A DNA stretch of 64,000 nt from Demequina phytophila (GTDB taxonomy: Bacteria > Actinomycetota > Actinomycetes > Actinomycetales > Demequinaceae). The position numbers and the translations under genes were made by a program. The notes under the pieces were generated by a model. That model did no database searches, was not told the origin of the DNA, and saw only the letters and a program-made list of their open reading frames with translations. Location: assembly GCF_000971135.1 (NCBI RefSeq), contig NZ_BBLW01000001.1, positions 372,001 through 436,000 of the forward strand, given 5' to 3'. Shown here one piece after another: positions 1 through 11,530 of this stretch (position 1 is its first letter; each line of letters opens with the position of its first letter).

Positions 1-896
<896 letters not shown>

Positions 897-901
897 GGAC
901 C

Positions 902-2389
902 CTATTCTGACGGGTCCGGGAAGGGCAGGCCGCCACCGTCGCCCAGACCGCCCTGGTCCTGCTCGCCCGAGTCGCCGTAGGAGACGTCGGTGTTCGGCAC
1001 CAGGGTGACCGAGATGTCCTGCGAGTCGCCGCCGCGCTCCACCGTGAGGACCACGGTGTCGTCCGACGCCTTCGCACGGATCGCGACGATCAGCTCCTCG
1101 CTGCGCGTGATGGGCCGGCCGTCGATCGCGGTGATGATGTCGCCGGGCTCGATGCCCGCCTCCGCGGCGGGACCGCCCTCCGCGACGGCGCCGTCGGTCT
1201 CCGCGACCTTCACGCCCTCGCCGGTGTAGGACGAGTCGAGCATGACGCCCACCACGGGGTACGTGGCCTCTCCGGTGGCGATGATCTCCTCGGCAGTGCG
1301 GCGCGCCTGGTTCGACGTGATCGCGAAGCCGAGGCCCACGGAGCCGGCCTGCGAGCCCGAGGACGAGCCGAGCGATGCGATGGCCGAGTTGATGCCGATC
1401 ACCTGGCCCTGGGAGTTGATGAGCGGGCCGCCGGAGTTGCCGGGGTTGATGGCCGCGTCGGTCTGGATCGCGTCGATGAAGGCCGTCGAACCGGTCTCGC
1501 CGGCCGTGACCGGGCGGTGCAGCGCGGAGACGATGCCCGTGGTCACCGTGGACTCGAGGCCCAGCGGGGAGCCGACGGCGACGACGTCGTCGCCGACCAC
1601 GAGCTCGTCGGAGTCGCCCAGCACCAGCGGGGTGAGGCCGTCCTTGTCGATCTTGACCACCGCGAGGTCGTAGTCGGCGGTGGCGCCGACCACCTGGCCG
1701 TCGTACTCGGAGCCGTCGCTCATCACCACGGTCACGGTGTCGTTGTCGGAGCCGTCGACCACGTGGTTGTTGGTGAGGATGTAGCCGTCCTCGCGGATGA
1801 TGAAGCCGGAGCCCTCGGCGGCCTCCTGGCCGCCCTGGATGTTCTCGATCGACACCACGGACGGCATCACCGCGGAGGCGATCGCGGCGACCGTGTTCTC
1901 GTCCGTGCGGGCGATGGTGGAGGAGCTGCTGGTGGGCAGCGTCGAGGTGCCGCTCCCGGTCGAGGACGACGCGGCGCTGGAGGAGTCCGTCGAGAAGGAG
2001 TCGTACGCCCACGCCCCTGCGAGGCCGCCCCCGAGCCCGAGCACGAGCGCGCCCGCCGCGACGGCCGCGACGGTCGAGCGGCGCAGCCGGCCCGGCTGGG
2101 GTGCGGCGGCGGTCGACGGGGTGTCCGCCGGCGGCTCGGCCGGGGGAAGGTAGGCCTGCGTGGCGGGGTCCTCGGGCTGCGAGAACGCCTGCGTGGGCAT
2201 CACGGCGGTGGTGTCCGTGCCGGCCTCCGTCTCGCCCCGCTGCGGCGAGATCGCCGGCGGCAGCTCGACCGTGTCGTTGGTCGGAGGCGCCTCGTCGTGG
2301 ACGCGGACGGTGGCGGTCTCGGTGGTGGCAGTCGACTCGGTGTCCGGGCCGGAGTGGTCGCGCGGAGGCGCGAACGGGTTGTCGTTCAT
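902..2389 (-). CDS. htrA: Membrane-anchored HtrA/DegP-type serine protease with PDZ domain
   Basis: Envelope quality-control protease of 495 residues. A long acidic, proline-rich cytoplasmic region (1-100) leads to a membrane helix (about 105-128) and a serine/threonine-rich linker. The trypsin-like domain follows, with the triad visible as His209 (TNNHVVDG), Asp241 (YDLAVVKI) and Ser319 (NPGNSGGPL). A PDZ domain lies at about 385-480. The acidic glycine-rich tail ends FPDPSE. It sits 22 bp after rseA and 5 bp before tatB. This conserved arrangement lets the protease be induced by the sigma factor and act on extracytoplasmic damage, possibly also on the anti-sigma factor (inference). Confidence 0.93.
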   Translation of the reverse strand: MNDNPFAPPRDHSGPDTESTATTETATVRVHDEAPPTNDTVELPPAISPQRGETEAGTDTTAVMPTQAFSQPEDPATQAYLPPAEPPADTPSTAAAPQPGRLRRSTVAAVAAGALVLGLGGGLAGAWAYDSFSTDSSSAASSSTGSGTSTLPTSSSSTIARTDENTVAAIASAVMPSVVSIENIQGGQEAAEGSGFIIREDGYILTNNHVVDGSDNDTVTVVMSDGSEYDGQVVGATADYDLAVVKIDKDGLTPLVLGDSDELVVGDDVVAVGSPLGLESTVTTGIVSALHRPVTAGETGSTAFIDAIQTDAAINPGNSGGPLINSQGQVIGINSAIASLGSSSGSQAGSVGLGFAITSNQARRTAEEIIATGEATYPVVGVMLDSSYTGEGVKVAETDGAVAEGGPAAEAGIEPGDIITAIDGRPITRSEELIVAIRAKASDDTVVLTVERGGDSQDISVTLVPNTDVSYGDSGEQDQGGLGDGGGLPFPDPSE

Positions 2390-2411
2390 CAGGGTCTCTT
2401 CCCTTGGGGGG

Positions 2412-3254
2412 CTAGTGGCCGGTGAGGGCGTCGCCGAAGACGCCGAGACCGGTCATGATCTGGTCGGCGAGGCTCGGCTCGCCGTCCTGCGGGAACTGGG
2501 CGGCCACGTCCTCGAGCGTGTCGAGGGAGCACTCGCACTGGAGCGCCACCACCAGCTCGCCCGCCTGCCAGACGAGGCGGCTCGGATCCGTGCCGACCAC
2601 ATAGGTGTCGAGGCCGCCCACCTCGACCACGGGCAACGCGGCCACGCGGTCGTGAGCGAGACGTCCCCGCTGCTCGAGCGCGAGCACCGACTCGCCCTCG
2701 CTCACCAGGGTGTAGACGAGCACGCGTGAGCCGCTGGGGGCCTCGCGCACCGCCGCCTCGACGGGGGTGAATCCACTCGACTGCCAATCCGGGTGGATCC
2801 AGTCACCCATCGCCTCCCCCTCGCGCATGGCGGCGGGATCGAGATGGATGATGCTCGCGCCGCCGTCGTCAGACGAGGCCGAGAGTCCGGGGTCGATGTC
2901 GCTGGGCTCGCCGGCGACATACGCGGCGCCGATGACGGCGACCAGGATGAGGGTGAGCGACAGCGTCAGCACCGCGGGGCGCCGGTCGCGGCCGCGCGCC
3001 GCCCGGGCGCGCTGGCGCGTCTCATGCGACGCGATCTCCGCCATGCGGTCGCGGTCGAGCAGCTGCTGGGTGAAGCGCATGTCGATGCCGGCCTCGGACG
3101 AGTGCAGCGCCTCGCGGGCGGCACGCATGCCCTCCCAGCGTCGCGAGCACTCGTCGCACTCCTCGAGGTGTGCCATCGCCTCAGCCGCGCTCTCCGAGGA
3201 GAGGCGGTTGTCGAGCAGATCGTGGATCCGCTCGCCGAGGTGGCGTGCCGTCAC
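2412..3254 (-). CDS. rseA: Anti-sigma factor with zinc-finger (zf-HC2) domain
   Basis: Membrane-spanning inhibitor of the adjacent ECF sigma factor, 280 residues. The N-terminal cytoplasmic zinc-binding motif is H29-x3-C33-x2-C36 (AHLEECDEC), the ZAS signature. A membrane helix at about 94-116 leads to an extracytoplasmic domain with no other recognisable motif. The GTG start overlaps the sigE stop by 4 bp (GTGA, 3251-3254), which implies translational coupling and balanced production. The position between sigE and htrA matches the mycobacterial rseA locus. The extracellular domain is longer than in M. tuberculosis RseA, so orthology is inferred from order and the zinc finger. Confidence 0.88.
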   Translation of the reverse strand: MTARHLGERIHDLLDNRLSSESAAEAMAHLEECDECSRRWEGMRAAREALHSSEAGIDMRFTQQLLDRDRMAEIASHETRQRARAARGRDRRPAVLTLSLTLILVAVIGAAYVAGEPSDIDPGLSASSDDGGASIIHLDPAAMREGEAMGDWIHPDWQSSGFTPVEAAVREAPSGSRVLVYTLVSEGESVLALEQRGRLAHDRVAALPVVEVGGLDTYVVGTDPSRLVWQAGELVVALQCECSLDTLEDVAAQFPQDGEPSLADQIMTGLGVFGDALTGH

Positions 3255-3838
3255 GCGTCACCTCGCACCGGGGCACGGTGGGCGAGCGACTCGCGCAGCC
3301 TGGCGCGGGCACGGGACAGGCGCGACCGGACCGTGCCCATCTTGATGCCCAGGGTCGCGGCGATCTCCTCGTAGGACAGGCCCTCGATGTCGCTCAGGAC
3401 CACGGCGGCGCGGTACTCCGGCGGCAGGTCCGCGAGCGCGGCGATGATGTCGTCGCCCAGGTTGGACATGTCGAACGCGTCCTCGGGCTGGCCCGAGCGC
3501 TCGTGACGGTCGAAGCTGTCGGACGTCGCCACCGCGGCGTCGTCGTCCGCCATGAAGTCGAAGCGGATGCGCTTCTTGCGGCGCATGCGGTCGAGGAAGA
3601 GGTTGGTGGTGATGCGGTGCAGCCAGCCCTCGAACGTGCCGGGCTTGTACTGCGAGAGCGAGTTGAACACGCGGACGAACACGTCCTGCGTGAGGTCCTC
3701 GGCATCGTGCTGGTTGCCGGTGAGGTGGTATGCGAGGCGGTAGACGCGCGCCGAGTGGTTCGCGACGATGCTCTCCCACGTGAGCTCGGGCGCCTCGACG
3801 GGGGCTGCCTCAGCGGCCGGGACTGCGGTCTCGGTCAT
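3251..3838 (-). CDS. sigE: ECF RNA polymerase sigma factor, SigE-type
   Basis: Extracytoplasmic-function sigma factor of 195 residues that directs polymerase to envelope-stress genes. Region 2 is visible at about 34-58 ([20 protein letters not shown]). Region 4 is at about 130-185, with the helix-turn-helix [20 protein letters not shown]. The ATG at 3838 has a strong ribosome site (AGGAGGGG) 6-7 nt upstream, which decides against the longer open frame. It is first in the operon sigE-rseA-htrA-tatB and divergent from an O-methyltransferase, the same layout as M. tuberculosis Rv1220c-Rv1224. No obvious auto-regulatory ECF promoter was picked out in the 115-bp divergent region. Confidence 0.93.
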   Translation of the reverse strand: MTETAVPAAEAAPVEAPELTWESIVANHSARVYRLAYHLTGNQHDAEDLTQDVFVRVFNSLSQYKPGTFEGWLHRITTNLFLDRMRRKKRIRFDFMADDDAAVATSDSFDRHERSGQPEDAFDMSNLGDDIIAALADLPPEYRAAVVLSDIEGLSYEEIAATLGIKMGTVRSRLSRARARLRESLAHRAPVRGDA

Positions 3839-3953
3839 CGTGCTCCCCTCCTGATCACACCCGTACAACGGGCCTTGACTTCTCCATGTTCCCACGCCTG
3901 CCTGAGAGTTCGCTGGGACCTCCGGATAGGCTGACCCCCGAGAGGGAGGGTGC

Positions 3954-4586
3954 ATGAGCATCGAGGCAGCGAACTGGGCGTACGCGGAGGATTTCGTCGA
4001 GGAGGATCGGGTGATCCTCGAGGCGCGCGACGTCGCCGACCAGCTCGGATGCGTGCCGGTCCTGCCGGGCGTCGCCCGGGCGATCGAGGTGCTCGCGCGG
4101 ACCATGCGCGCGACCTCGGCCGTGGAGATCGGCACCGGCGCGGGCATCTCGCTCACCTACCTGCTGCGCGGCATGGCACCCACGGGCGTGGTCACCACGA
4201 TCGACGTCGAGCCCGAGCACCACAAGGCGGCGCGTCGGACGGTCGCGGCGGCGGGCTTCGCCCCCGAGCGGGCGCGCATGATCACCGGCCGTGCGCTCGA
4301 CGTGCTGCCGCGCCTCACCGACGGCGGCTACGACATCGTGCTCGTCGACGCGCGCAAGTCGGAGTACCCCGCCTATCTCGAGCACGCGCTGCGGCTGCTG
4401 CGGTCCGGCGGCCTCCTGCTCATCGACAACGCGCTGTGGCACGGTCGCGTGCCCGACCCGGCGCAGCGGGACAAGGACACCACCGCGGTGCGCGAGACCC
4501 TGAAGGCGGTGCGGGAGGACGAGCGCCTCACCGCGGTGTCGCTGCTCGCCTCCGGCGACGGCCTGCTCACCGCGATCAAGGACTAG
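3954..4586 (+). CDS. SAM-dependent O-methyltransferase (Rv1220c-like)
   Basis: Class I methyltransferase of 210 residues related to catechol/caffeoyl-CoA O-methyltransferases. The SAM-binding motif [15 protein letters not shown] is at about 57-71. The acidic [10 protein letters not shown] (motif II) and [17 protein letters not shown] (metal/catalytic loop) follow, then [15 protein letters not shown]. The substrate is unknown. The ATG follows a good ribosome site (GAGGGAGG). Its divergent position opposite sigE is conserved in other actinobacteria, which suggests a link to the stress regulon. Transcription ends at the strong hairpin at 4611-4673. Confidence 0.88.
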   Translation: MSIEAANWAYAEDFVEEDRVILEARDVADQLGCVPVLPGVARAIEVLARTMRATSAVEIGTGAGISLTYLLRGMAPTGVVTTIDVEPEHHKAARRTVAAAGFAPERARMITGRALDVLPRLTDGGYDIVLVDARKSEYPAYLEHALRLLRSGGLLLIDNALWHGRVPDPAQRDKDTTAVRETLKAVREDERLTAVSLLASGDGLLTAIKD

Positions 4587-4610
4587 CGCTCAGCGCCTGA
4601 CGCCTGGCCA

Positions 4611-4673
4611 CACACGAAGGCCCGGATCGGCCGATGCTGAAGCATCCGGCGCCGGATCCGGGCCTTGCGTGTG
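4611..4673. terminator. Bidirectional terminator between methyltransferase and DUF3117 gene
   Basis: CACACGAAGGCCCGGATC (4611-4628) pairs with GATCCGGGCCTTGCGTGTG (4655-4673) with one bulged G. A small inner hairpin is formed by GATGC/GCATC. It lies between convergent genes. Confidence 0.85.
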
Positions 4674-4711
4674 GATCAGCGAGAGATCTGTGTGGAGAGG
4701 CGACCGCGAGG

Positions 4712-4885
4712 TCAGGCCTGCGGCAGCGCGGCGTGGAGCGCGTCCCCGAGCTCCTTGACCTCGTCGGCCGTGATCTCGACCACGAGTCGACCGCCGCCCT
4801 CGAGGGGGACCCGCATGACGTAGCTGCGACCCTCCTTCACGACCTCCATGGGGCCGTCACCGGTGCGGGGCTTCATTGCAGCCAT
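4712..4885 (-). CDS. DUF3117 family small protein
   Basis: A 57-residue protein starting MAAMKPRTGDGPMEVVKEGR and ending in GDALHAALPQA. It matches the very conserved actinobacterial DUF3117 family (MKPRTGDGP...VMRVPLEGGGRLVVE). The function is not known. The start at 4885 has a GAGGAG ribosome site and gives the family's usual N-terminus. An ATG three codons inside is possible, and the upstream extension in the open frame lacks family similarity. It stands alone, with a terminator on its 3' side. Confidence 0.9.
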   Translation of the reverse strand: MAAMKPRTGDGPMEVVKEGRSYVMRVPLEGGGRLVVEITADEVKELGDALHAALPQA

Positions 4886-5039
4886 CGTGTCGTTCTCCTC
4901 GAGTGGATGAATCGCGCGCCGCCCGACGCGACGCTGCACCCGATTCTACTGCGCGCGCGGGAGCGTTCCCAAATCCCTCCTGCTCAGGGGACGAAAGGGA
5001 CGGCGACGCCCGGGATGGGCGGGCGACGGCCGGGCGGCG

Positions 5040-5765
5040 TCAGGCTGCGTCCCGGTGCGTCGTGGCGAGGGCGACGGCCTCCGCCGGGTCGTCGGTCACG
5101 TGGATGAGGTCGAGGTCGTGCGGCGAGATCTTCCCGTCCGCCTCCACGGTGTCGCGCATCCACGCGACGAGCGGGCCCCAGTACGCGCTGCCGAACAGCA
5201 CGATCGGGAAGCGACGCACGGTGCGGGTCTGTACGAGGGTGAGGCACTCGAACAGCTCGTCGAGCGTGCCGAAGCCCCCCGGCAGCGCGATGAAGCCCTG
5301 CGAGTACTTGACGAACATGGTCTTGCGGACGAAGAAGTAGCGGAAGTTGATGCCGAGGTTGATGTGCTCGTTCATCGACTGCTCGAACGGCAGCTCGATG
5401 CCGAGCCCCACGGAGACCCCGCCAGCCTCCTCGGCTCCCCTGTTCGCCGCTTCCATACATCCGGGTCCGCCGCCGGTGATGACCGCGTATCCGGCCTCCA
5501 CCAGCAGCCGACCGACCTCGATGCCCGCCTGGTACTCGGCGGATTCGGGGTGCGAGCGCGCCGAGCCGTACACCGTGATGGCCGGGCCGAGCTCCGCGAG
5601 CGCGCCGAAGCCCTCGACGAACTCCGACTGGATGCGTAGCACGCGCCACGGGTCGCCGTGCAGCCAGTCCGCGCGGTGCTGCTCGTCGAGCAGCCGCTCG
5701 GCGGTGGAGGTGGTGGGGACGTTGCGGCCGCGCAGCACCACGGGGCCCTTGCGGTACTCCTTCAT
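5040..5765 (-). CDS. LOG-family protein (TIGR00730, Rossmann fold)
   Basis: 241-residue member of the 'lysine decarboxylase'/LOG family. Relatives hydrolyse cytokinin riboside monophosphates, and they are often misnamed lysine decarboxylases. The hallmark motif PGGFGTLDELFE is present at about 163-174. The nucleotide-binding glycine-rich stretch ITGGGPGCMEAANRGA and the YGSAR start of the Rossmann fold are also visible. The biochemical role here is unproven. It lies 9 bp after dapE on the same strand and is probably co-transcribed with it; actinobacteria often keep the LOG gene beside dap genes. Confidence 0.88.
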   Translation of the reverse strand: MKEYRKGPVVLRGRNVPTTSTAERLLDEQHRADWLHGDPWRVLRIQSEFVEGFGALAELGPAITVYGSARSHPESAEYQAGIEVGRLLVEAGYAVITGGGPGCMEAANRGAEEAGGVSVGLGIELPFEQSMNEHINLGINFRYFFVRKTMFVKYSQGFIALPGGFGTLDELFECLTLVQTRTVRRFPIVLFGSAYWGPLVAWMRDTVEADGKISPHDLDLIHVTDDPAEAVALATTHRDAA

Positions 5766-5774
5766 CGCTCCTCC

Positions 5775-6866
5775 TCAGGACGTGAGCCAGGCCTCCAGGC
5801 CGGCACGGCAGTGCCGGATGTCGGACACGGGGCAGCGCTCGTCGTCTGCGTGCGCGAGCTCGGGGTCGCCGGGCCCGTAGTTGACGGCCGGGATGCCCAG
5901 CTCGCCGAAGCGCGCGACGTCGGTCCAGCCCTGCTTGGCCCGCGGCGCGGCGACGCCGGTCGCGGCCACCGACGCGGCGAACGATGCGGCGAGCGGGGCG
6001 TCGAGGCCCGGCCGGGCGGCGCCCGACACGTCGGTGTAGACCAGCTCGTAGTCGTCGAGGCCGGCGGACGCGACGAACTGCTCGAAGCGTGCCCGGGCCT
6101 GGTCCACGGTCCACTCCGGGGCGAACCGGTAGTTGACGGTCACCACGCACTCGTCGGGGATCACGTTGGTCGCGATGCCGCCCCTGATGAGCACCGCGTT
6201 GATGCCCTCGCGATAGTCGAGCCCGTCCACGGTGAGCGTCTCCGCCTGGTACGCGGCGAGAGCGGCGAGCAGCGGGGCCGCGCGGTGGACCGCGTTGACG
6301 CCCTTCCACGCGCGCGCCGAGTGCGCGGCGACGCCGCTGATGCGGACCTCCGCCCGCATGGTCCCGTTGCAGCCGCCCTCGATCACGCCCTGGGTGGGCT
6401 CGCACAAGACGGCGAAGTCCCCCGTGACCAGGTCGGGGCGCTCGCGCGCGATGCGGCCCAGCCCGTTGCGGTCCGCCTCGACCTCCTCCTGGTCGTAGAA
6501 CACCCACGTGATGTCTCGCGTGGGCGCCGTGAGGGCCGCGGCGAGGGAGAGCTGCACGGCGACGCCCGCCTTCATGTCGACCGAGCCGCGTCCCACCAGG
6601 TCCCCCTCGGGCGACCACTCCCCCGGCACGTTGCCCTTGATCGGCACGGTGTCGAGGTGGCCGGCGATGACCACGCGCTCGGCGCGGCCGAGCTCGGTGC
6701 GGGCGACCACGGCGTTGCCGAGCCGCGTCACGTCGAGATGAGCGAGCGGTGCGAGCGCGGCCTCCACCGCATCCGCGATCCGGTCCTCGTTCCCCGACAC
6801 GGAAGGGATGTCCACCAGGGCCTTGGCCAGGTCTTCGACGGGGGCCGCGAGGTCGAGGTGCGTCAT
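5775..6866 (-). CDS. dapE: Succinyl-diaminopimelate desuccinylase
   Basis: Zinc peptidase-family (M20) enzyme of 363 residues that removes succinate from N-succinyl-LL-diaminopimelate in lysine and peptidoglycan synthesis. Metal and catalytic elements are visible: GHLDTVP (His/Asp), VDMKAG, and the Glu pair in YDQEEVEAD. The dimerisation domain is followed by the C-terminal metal motif NYGPGDPELAHADDE. The ATG at 6866 has a TAGGCT box 6 nt upstream (plus-strand 6873-6878), which suggests a leaderless transcript. It is divergent from dapD with a 31-bp gap, so the two pathway genes share one tiny promoter region. Confidence 0.93.
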   Translation of the reverse strand: MTHLDLAAPVEDLAKALVDIPSVSGNEDRIADAVEAALAPLAHLDVTRLGNAVVARTELGRAERVVIAGHLDTVPIKGNVPGEWSPEGDLVGRGSVDMKAGVAVQLSLAAALTAPTRDITWVFYDQEEVEADRNGLGRIARERPDLVTGDFAVLCEPTQGVIEGGCNGTMRAEVRISGVAAHSARAWKGVNAVHRAAPLLAALAAYQAETLTVDGLDYREGINAVLIRGGIATNVIPDECVVTVNYRFAPEWTVDQARARFEQFVASAGLDDYELVYTDVSGAARPGLDAPLAASFAASVAATGVAAPRAKQGWTDVARFGELGIPAVNYGPGDPELAHADDERCPVSDIRHCRAGLEAWLTS

Positions 6867-6872
6867 GCGGTC

Positions 6873-6890
6873 AGCCTAGCCACGTACCCT
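6873..6890. promoter_or_regulatory. Back-to-back leaderless promoters of dapE and dapD
   Basis: AGCCTA at 6873-6878 is TAGGCT on the minus strand, 6 nt before the dapE ATG. TACCCT at 6885-6890 is 7 nt before the dapD ATG at 6898. The boxes are 6 bp apart. Such TANNNT spacing is known for leaderless actinobacterial mRNAs. Confidence 0.6.
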
Positions 6891-6897
6891 GGGAGCC

Positions 6898-7845
6898 ATG
6901 ACTCGACCCGCCTTCGGATTCGGCCTCGCGACCCTCGACAACAACGGCACCGTGCTCGACACGTGGTACCCCGCGCCCGCGCTCGGCGAGCCCAAGGCCC
7001 GCGACGAGGCGCCCGCGCAGCTCAAGGCCGCGGAGCGCACCGACGACCTCCGCGACGTCCAGGTCCGCGTGGTGCGCACGGTGATCGACCTCGACGAGGC
7101 GCCCGCGTCCGTGGAGGACGCCTACCTGCGTCTCCACCTGCTCAGCCACCGCATCGTCCGTCCGCACGGCCTCAATCTCGACGGGATCTTCGGGGCCCTC
7201 ACCAACGTGGTGTGGACCTCCGACGGTCCGTGCGCCATCGACGGCTTCGAGCAGGTGCGGATGCGCTACCGCGCGTTCGGGCGCCAGCTCACGGTGTTCG
7301 GCATCGACAAGTTCCCGCGCATGGTCGACTACGTGGTCCCGTCGGGCGTGCGCGTCGCGGACGCCGATCGCGTGCGCCTGGGTGCCCACCTCGCGGAGGG
7401 CACCACGGTGATGCACGAGGGCTTCGTGAACTTCAACGCGGGCACGCTCGGCCACTCGATGGTCGAGGGCCGCATCTCCGCCGGCGTGGTCGTGGGCGAG
7501 GGCTCGGACATCGGCGGCGGCGCGTCGATCATGGGCACCCTGTCCGGCGGCGGCAAGGAGGTCGTGTCGATCGGCGAGCGCTCGCTGCTGGGCGCCAACG
7601 CGGGCGTCGGCATCGCCCTGGGCGACGACTGCATCGTCGAGGCGGGCCTCTACCTCACCGCGGGCACCAAGGTCACCCTCAAGGGCCGCACCGACGAGGA
7701 CGGCAACCCGGTCGTGGTCAAGGCCCGGGAGCTCTCGGGCCAGGACGGCATCCAGTTCTGGCGCAACTCCGTCACCGGCGCGATCGAGGCGGTGACCCGC
7801 AAGGGCACGGGCATCGAGCTCAACTCGGCGCTCCACGCCAACTGA
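6898..7845 (+). CDS. dapD: Tetrahydrodipicolinate N-succinyltransferase
   Basis: 315-residue actinobacterial-type DapD, which succinylates tetrahydrodipicolinate using succinyl-CoA. A left-handed beta-helix of hexapeptide repeats is evident at about 160-260 ([49 protein letters not shown]). The substrate-binding segment [18 protein letters not shown] is intact, and the usual tail is present. It is divergent from dapE and stops 1 nt before the next gene, so it is probably co-transcribed with that secreted protein. The divergent M. tuberculosis pair dapD/dapE (Rv1201c/Rv1202) has the same arrangement. Confidence 0.94.
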   Translation: MTRPAFGFGLATLDNNGTVLDTWYPAPALGEPKARDEAPAQLKAAERTDDLRDVQVRVVRTVIDLDEAPASVEDAYLRLHLLSHRIVRPHGLNLDGIFGALTNVVWTSDGPCAIDGFEQVRMRYRAFGRQLTVFGIDKFPRMVDYVVPSGVRVADADRVRLGAHLAEGTTVMHEGFVNFNAGTLGHSMVEGRISAGVVVGEGSDIGGGASIMGTLSGGGKEVVSIGERSLLGANAGVGIALGDDCIVEAGLYLTAGTKVTLKGRTDEDGNPVVVKARELSGQDGIQFWRNSVTGAIEAVTRKGTGIELNSALHAN

Positions 7846-7846
7846 C

Positions 7847-8716
7847 GTGGGCGCGCGGCGCACGCTCGCCGCGGTCGCGATCCTCACGGTCGCGGGCGGC
7901 GCCGCGGTCTACGGCTCGTACGTGTTCAGCGAGCGCGCGGGGCCATCCCACGCCACGGGACGATGCACGGCGAGCCTCGACGGCGCGACGTCCACCCTGA
8001 CGGCGGAGCAGGCGGGCAACGCCGCGCTCATCGCGGCCGCGTCGCAGCGGCTGGGCCTGCCCGCGCGCGGCGCGACCATCGGCATCGCGACCGCGATGCA
8101 GGAGTCCTCGCTGGTCAACATCGACCACGGCGACCGCGACTCGATCGGCCTGTTCCAGCAGCGGCCGTCGCAGGGGTGGGGCTCCGTCGACGAGATCATG
8201 GACCCCCACTACTCCGCGGACACGTTCTACGAGGCCCTGATCGAGGTCGACGGCTGGCAGGACATGGAGGTCACGGTCGCGGCGCAGACCGTGCAGCGCT
8301 CGGCCTTCCCCGATGCGTACGCCACGCGCGAGGCCGCCGCCCGGCTGTGGGCGTCCGCGCTGCGCGGGTACTCGGGAGCGGTCGCGGTCGCTTGCGACGT
8401 CGACGCCGGCGAGGGCACCACGGCCGCCGCGCTGATCACGCGACTCGACGCCGACTTCGGCGAGGGCGCCTACGAGGTGCGCCGGCTCGCGGTCACCGAG
8501 GACGAGATCTGGCTCGACGTCATGCCCACGGGGGACGATGCCGCGTCCAGGGACGGCGTCGCCGCCTGGCTGGTCGCGGTGGCCGGTGCGGAGTCGATCG
8601 AGGCGGTCGTCAACGGGGCGTCGGGGTGGGAACGCGGGGTGGGCGCGACGCCGGTCGAGCCGCCCGCGGACGCGGTGGGCGTCGCGGTCAGGCTGATGCG
8701 GACCCCGACGGCCTAG
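7847..8716 (+). CDS. Secreted/anchored transglycosylase-like protein
   Basis: 289-residue protein with an N-terminal hydrophobic segment (about 8-27) acting as an anchor or signal. A compact domain follows, carrying IATAMQESSLVNIDHGDRDSIGLFQQRPSQGWG (about 83-115). This is the catalytic-Glu and GLFQQRPSQGWG signature of a widespread actinobacterial lytic-transglycosylase-like family. The C-terminal 100 residues are unassigned. The GTG start lies 1 nt after the dapD stop. Likely role: acting on peptidoglycan in the envelope (inferred). The hydrolytic activity is unproven, and family members are often left as hypothetical. It overlaps the convergent 2TM gene by 4 bp. Confidence 0.72.
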   Translation: MGARRTLAAVAILTVAGGAAVYGSYVFSERAGPSHATGRCTASLDGATSTLTAEQAGNAALIAAASQRLGLPARGATIGIATAMQESSLVNIDHGDRDSIGLFQQRPSQGWGSVDEIMDPHYSADTFYEALIEVDGWQDMEVTVAAQTVQRSAFPDAYATREAAARLWASALRGYSGAVAVACDVDAGEGTTAAALITRLDADFGEGAYEVRRLAVTEDEIWLDVMPTGDDAASRDGVAAWLVAVAGAESIEAVVNGASGWERGVGATPVEPPADAVGVAVRLMRTPTA

Positions 8717-8991
8717 TGGTCCTCGCCCTTGAGCTTGCGGTACTCGCGCTCGATGCGTTCCTCGCTGGGACGTCCCGCGCCGGGAAGGAAGGCCGCTGCC
8801 GCGGAGAACGCGAGCCCGATCCCCATGCCGAGCATGGGCCACGCGGGCCAGAAGTAGCCGCCGCCGTTCATCCACCAGATGACGGTGAACATGGTCCACA
8901 GCACCAGGCAGACCACGAGGAACCAGAAGAACCCGTTGCGGGCCTCGACCCGGCGTCTCGCCTCGCGCCGCAGCCTGTCGTCGTCGGTCAT
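8713..8991 (-). CDS. Small two-helix (2TM) membrane protein
   Basis: 92 residues with a charged N-terminus (MTDDDRLRREARRRVEARNG), two hydrophobic helices at about 20-40 and 52-70, and a charged tail ending RKLKGEDH. This is the pattern of the 2TM domain family (PF13239-like). The function is unknown. It ends inside the last codons of the convergent transglycosylase-like gene. Confidence 0.7.
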   Translation of the reverse strand: MTDDDRLRREARRRVEARNGFFWFLVVCLVLWTMFTVIWWMNGGGYFWPAWPMLGMGIGLAFSAAAAFLPGAGRPSEERIEREYRKLKGEDH

Positions 8992-9062
8992 GTCGCGCCC
9001 CCTGTCGTGGTTGACCGGGTCCGGGGCGCCCCGGAGGGCGTGGCCGCCCTCCTGTCAGCCTC

Positions 9063-10361
<1,299 letters not shown>

Positions 10362-10411
10362 GTTCTCCCCTTCGAAACCCATGTGCCGTCACCCAACATT
10401 TGAGCGCCGGT

Positions 10412-11521
10412 TTACCCGCGTTTTGCGAGCCTACTAGATGCCGCGGAGACTCCCGCATCGCTCGCCGTGAGCGCGATGCGCACATGCCGGCGCGCCGCCT
10501 CGCCGTAGAACGCGCCTGGAGCGCACAGTATGCCCCGTTCTGCGAGGTAGTCCAGGGTGTCCCAGCAATCCTCGTCGCGGGTGGCCCACAGGTACAGCCC
10601 GGCCTCGGAGTGCTCGACCCGGAATCCTGCCGCCTCGACGGCGGGCAGCAGCAGGTCGCGCCGCGCGCGGTACCGCGCCTTCTGGTCGGCCACGTGGGCG
10701 TCGTCGCCGAGAGCGACCGCCATGGCCGCCTGCACGGGCGCGGGCACGATCAGCCCGGCGTGCTTGCGCACCTCGAGAAGCGCGGCGATCACGGCGGCGT
10801 CGCCGGCGACGAAAGCCGCGCGGTAGCCGGCGAGGTTGGACTGCTTGGACAGCGAGTACACCGCGAGCACGCCCTCGTGCGAGTCCCCGCACACGCGCGG
10901 GTCCAGGATCGAGGGGACGGGCTCGCCCGTCCACGACAGCTCCGCGTAGCACTCGTCGGACGCGACCAGGGCGCCGATCTCGCGCGCGGCCCCGACCACC
11001 TCCGCCAGCTGCTCCGCCGACGCGACGGCACCGGTGGGGTTCGACGGCGAGTTCACCCACACGAGCCGCACCGCGCGGTTGCCCCGCCAGTCCGCGACGT
11101 CGTCCGTCGCGAGCGGCGTCGCGCCCGCGAGCCGCGCGCCCACGTCGTACGTGGGGTACGCGGCGCGCGGGTGCACGACCACGTCGCCTGCGCCCAGGCC
11201 CAGGTAGGCGGGCAGGGTGGCGACCAGCTCCTTCGAGCCGACCGTCGGCAGCACCGCGGCGGGATCAACGCCCGGCGCGCCGCGGCGGCGTGCGAACCAT
11301 CCGGCGATGGCCTCGCGGAGCGCGGCGGTGCCGTGCGTGGTCGGGTATCCGGGCGCGTCGGCGGCTCCCGCGAGGGCGTCGCGGATCACCGCGGGCGTCG
11401 GGTCGACGGGCGTGCCGACCGAGAGGTCGACCAGCCCGTCAGGATGCGCCGCCGCGCGCGCCTTGTAGGGCGCGAGCGAGTCCCACGGGAAATCCGGCAG
11501 CGAGCGCGGGCTGAGGCCCAT
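10412..11521 (-). CDS. dapC: N-succinyldiaminopimelate aminotransferase
   Basis: PLP-dependent class I/II aminotransferase of 369 residues. It converts N-succinyl-2-amino-6-ketopimelate to N-succinyl-LL-DAP, the step between DapD and DapE. Visible are VSxGTP near the N-terminus (DLSVGTPVDPTP), WVNSPSNPTG, SDECYAELSW, and the PLP lysine in YSLSKQSNLAGYR. The C-terminal HVRIALT supplies the carboxylate-binding Arg. It lies 9 bp after fdxA, a pairing conserved in mycobacteria (fdxC-dapC). With dapD and dapE nearby, the window holds three consecutive steps of the succinylase pathway. Confidence 0.92.
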   Translation of the reverse strand: MGLSPRSLPDFPWDSLAPYKARAAAHPDGLVDLSVGTPVDPTPAVIRDALAGAADAPGYPTTHGTAALREAIAGWFARRRGAPGVDPAAVLPTVGSKELVATLPAYLGLGAGDVVVHPRAAYPTYDVGARLAGATPLATDDVADWRGNRAVRLVWVNSPSNPTGAVASAEQLAEVVGAAREIGALVASDECYAELSWTGEPVPSILDPRVCGDSHEGVLAVYSLSKQSNLAGYRAAFVAGDAAVIAALLEVRKHAGLIVPAPVQAAMAVALGDDAHVADQKARYRARRDLLLPAVEAAGFRVEHSEAGLYLWATRDEDCWDTLDYLAERGILCAPGAFYGEAARRHVRIALTASDAGVSAASSRLAKRG

Positions 11522-11530
11522 GCGCGCCGC

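Noticed and set aside
5658-8000. Very long plus-strand open frame opposite dapE and LOG
   Set aside because: Low-complexity Arg/Gly/Asp-rich translation typical of antisense frames in high-GC DNA. The minus-strand genes show clear families.
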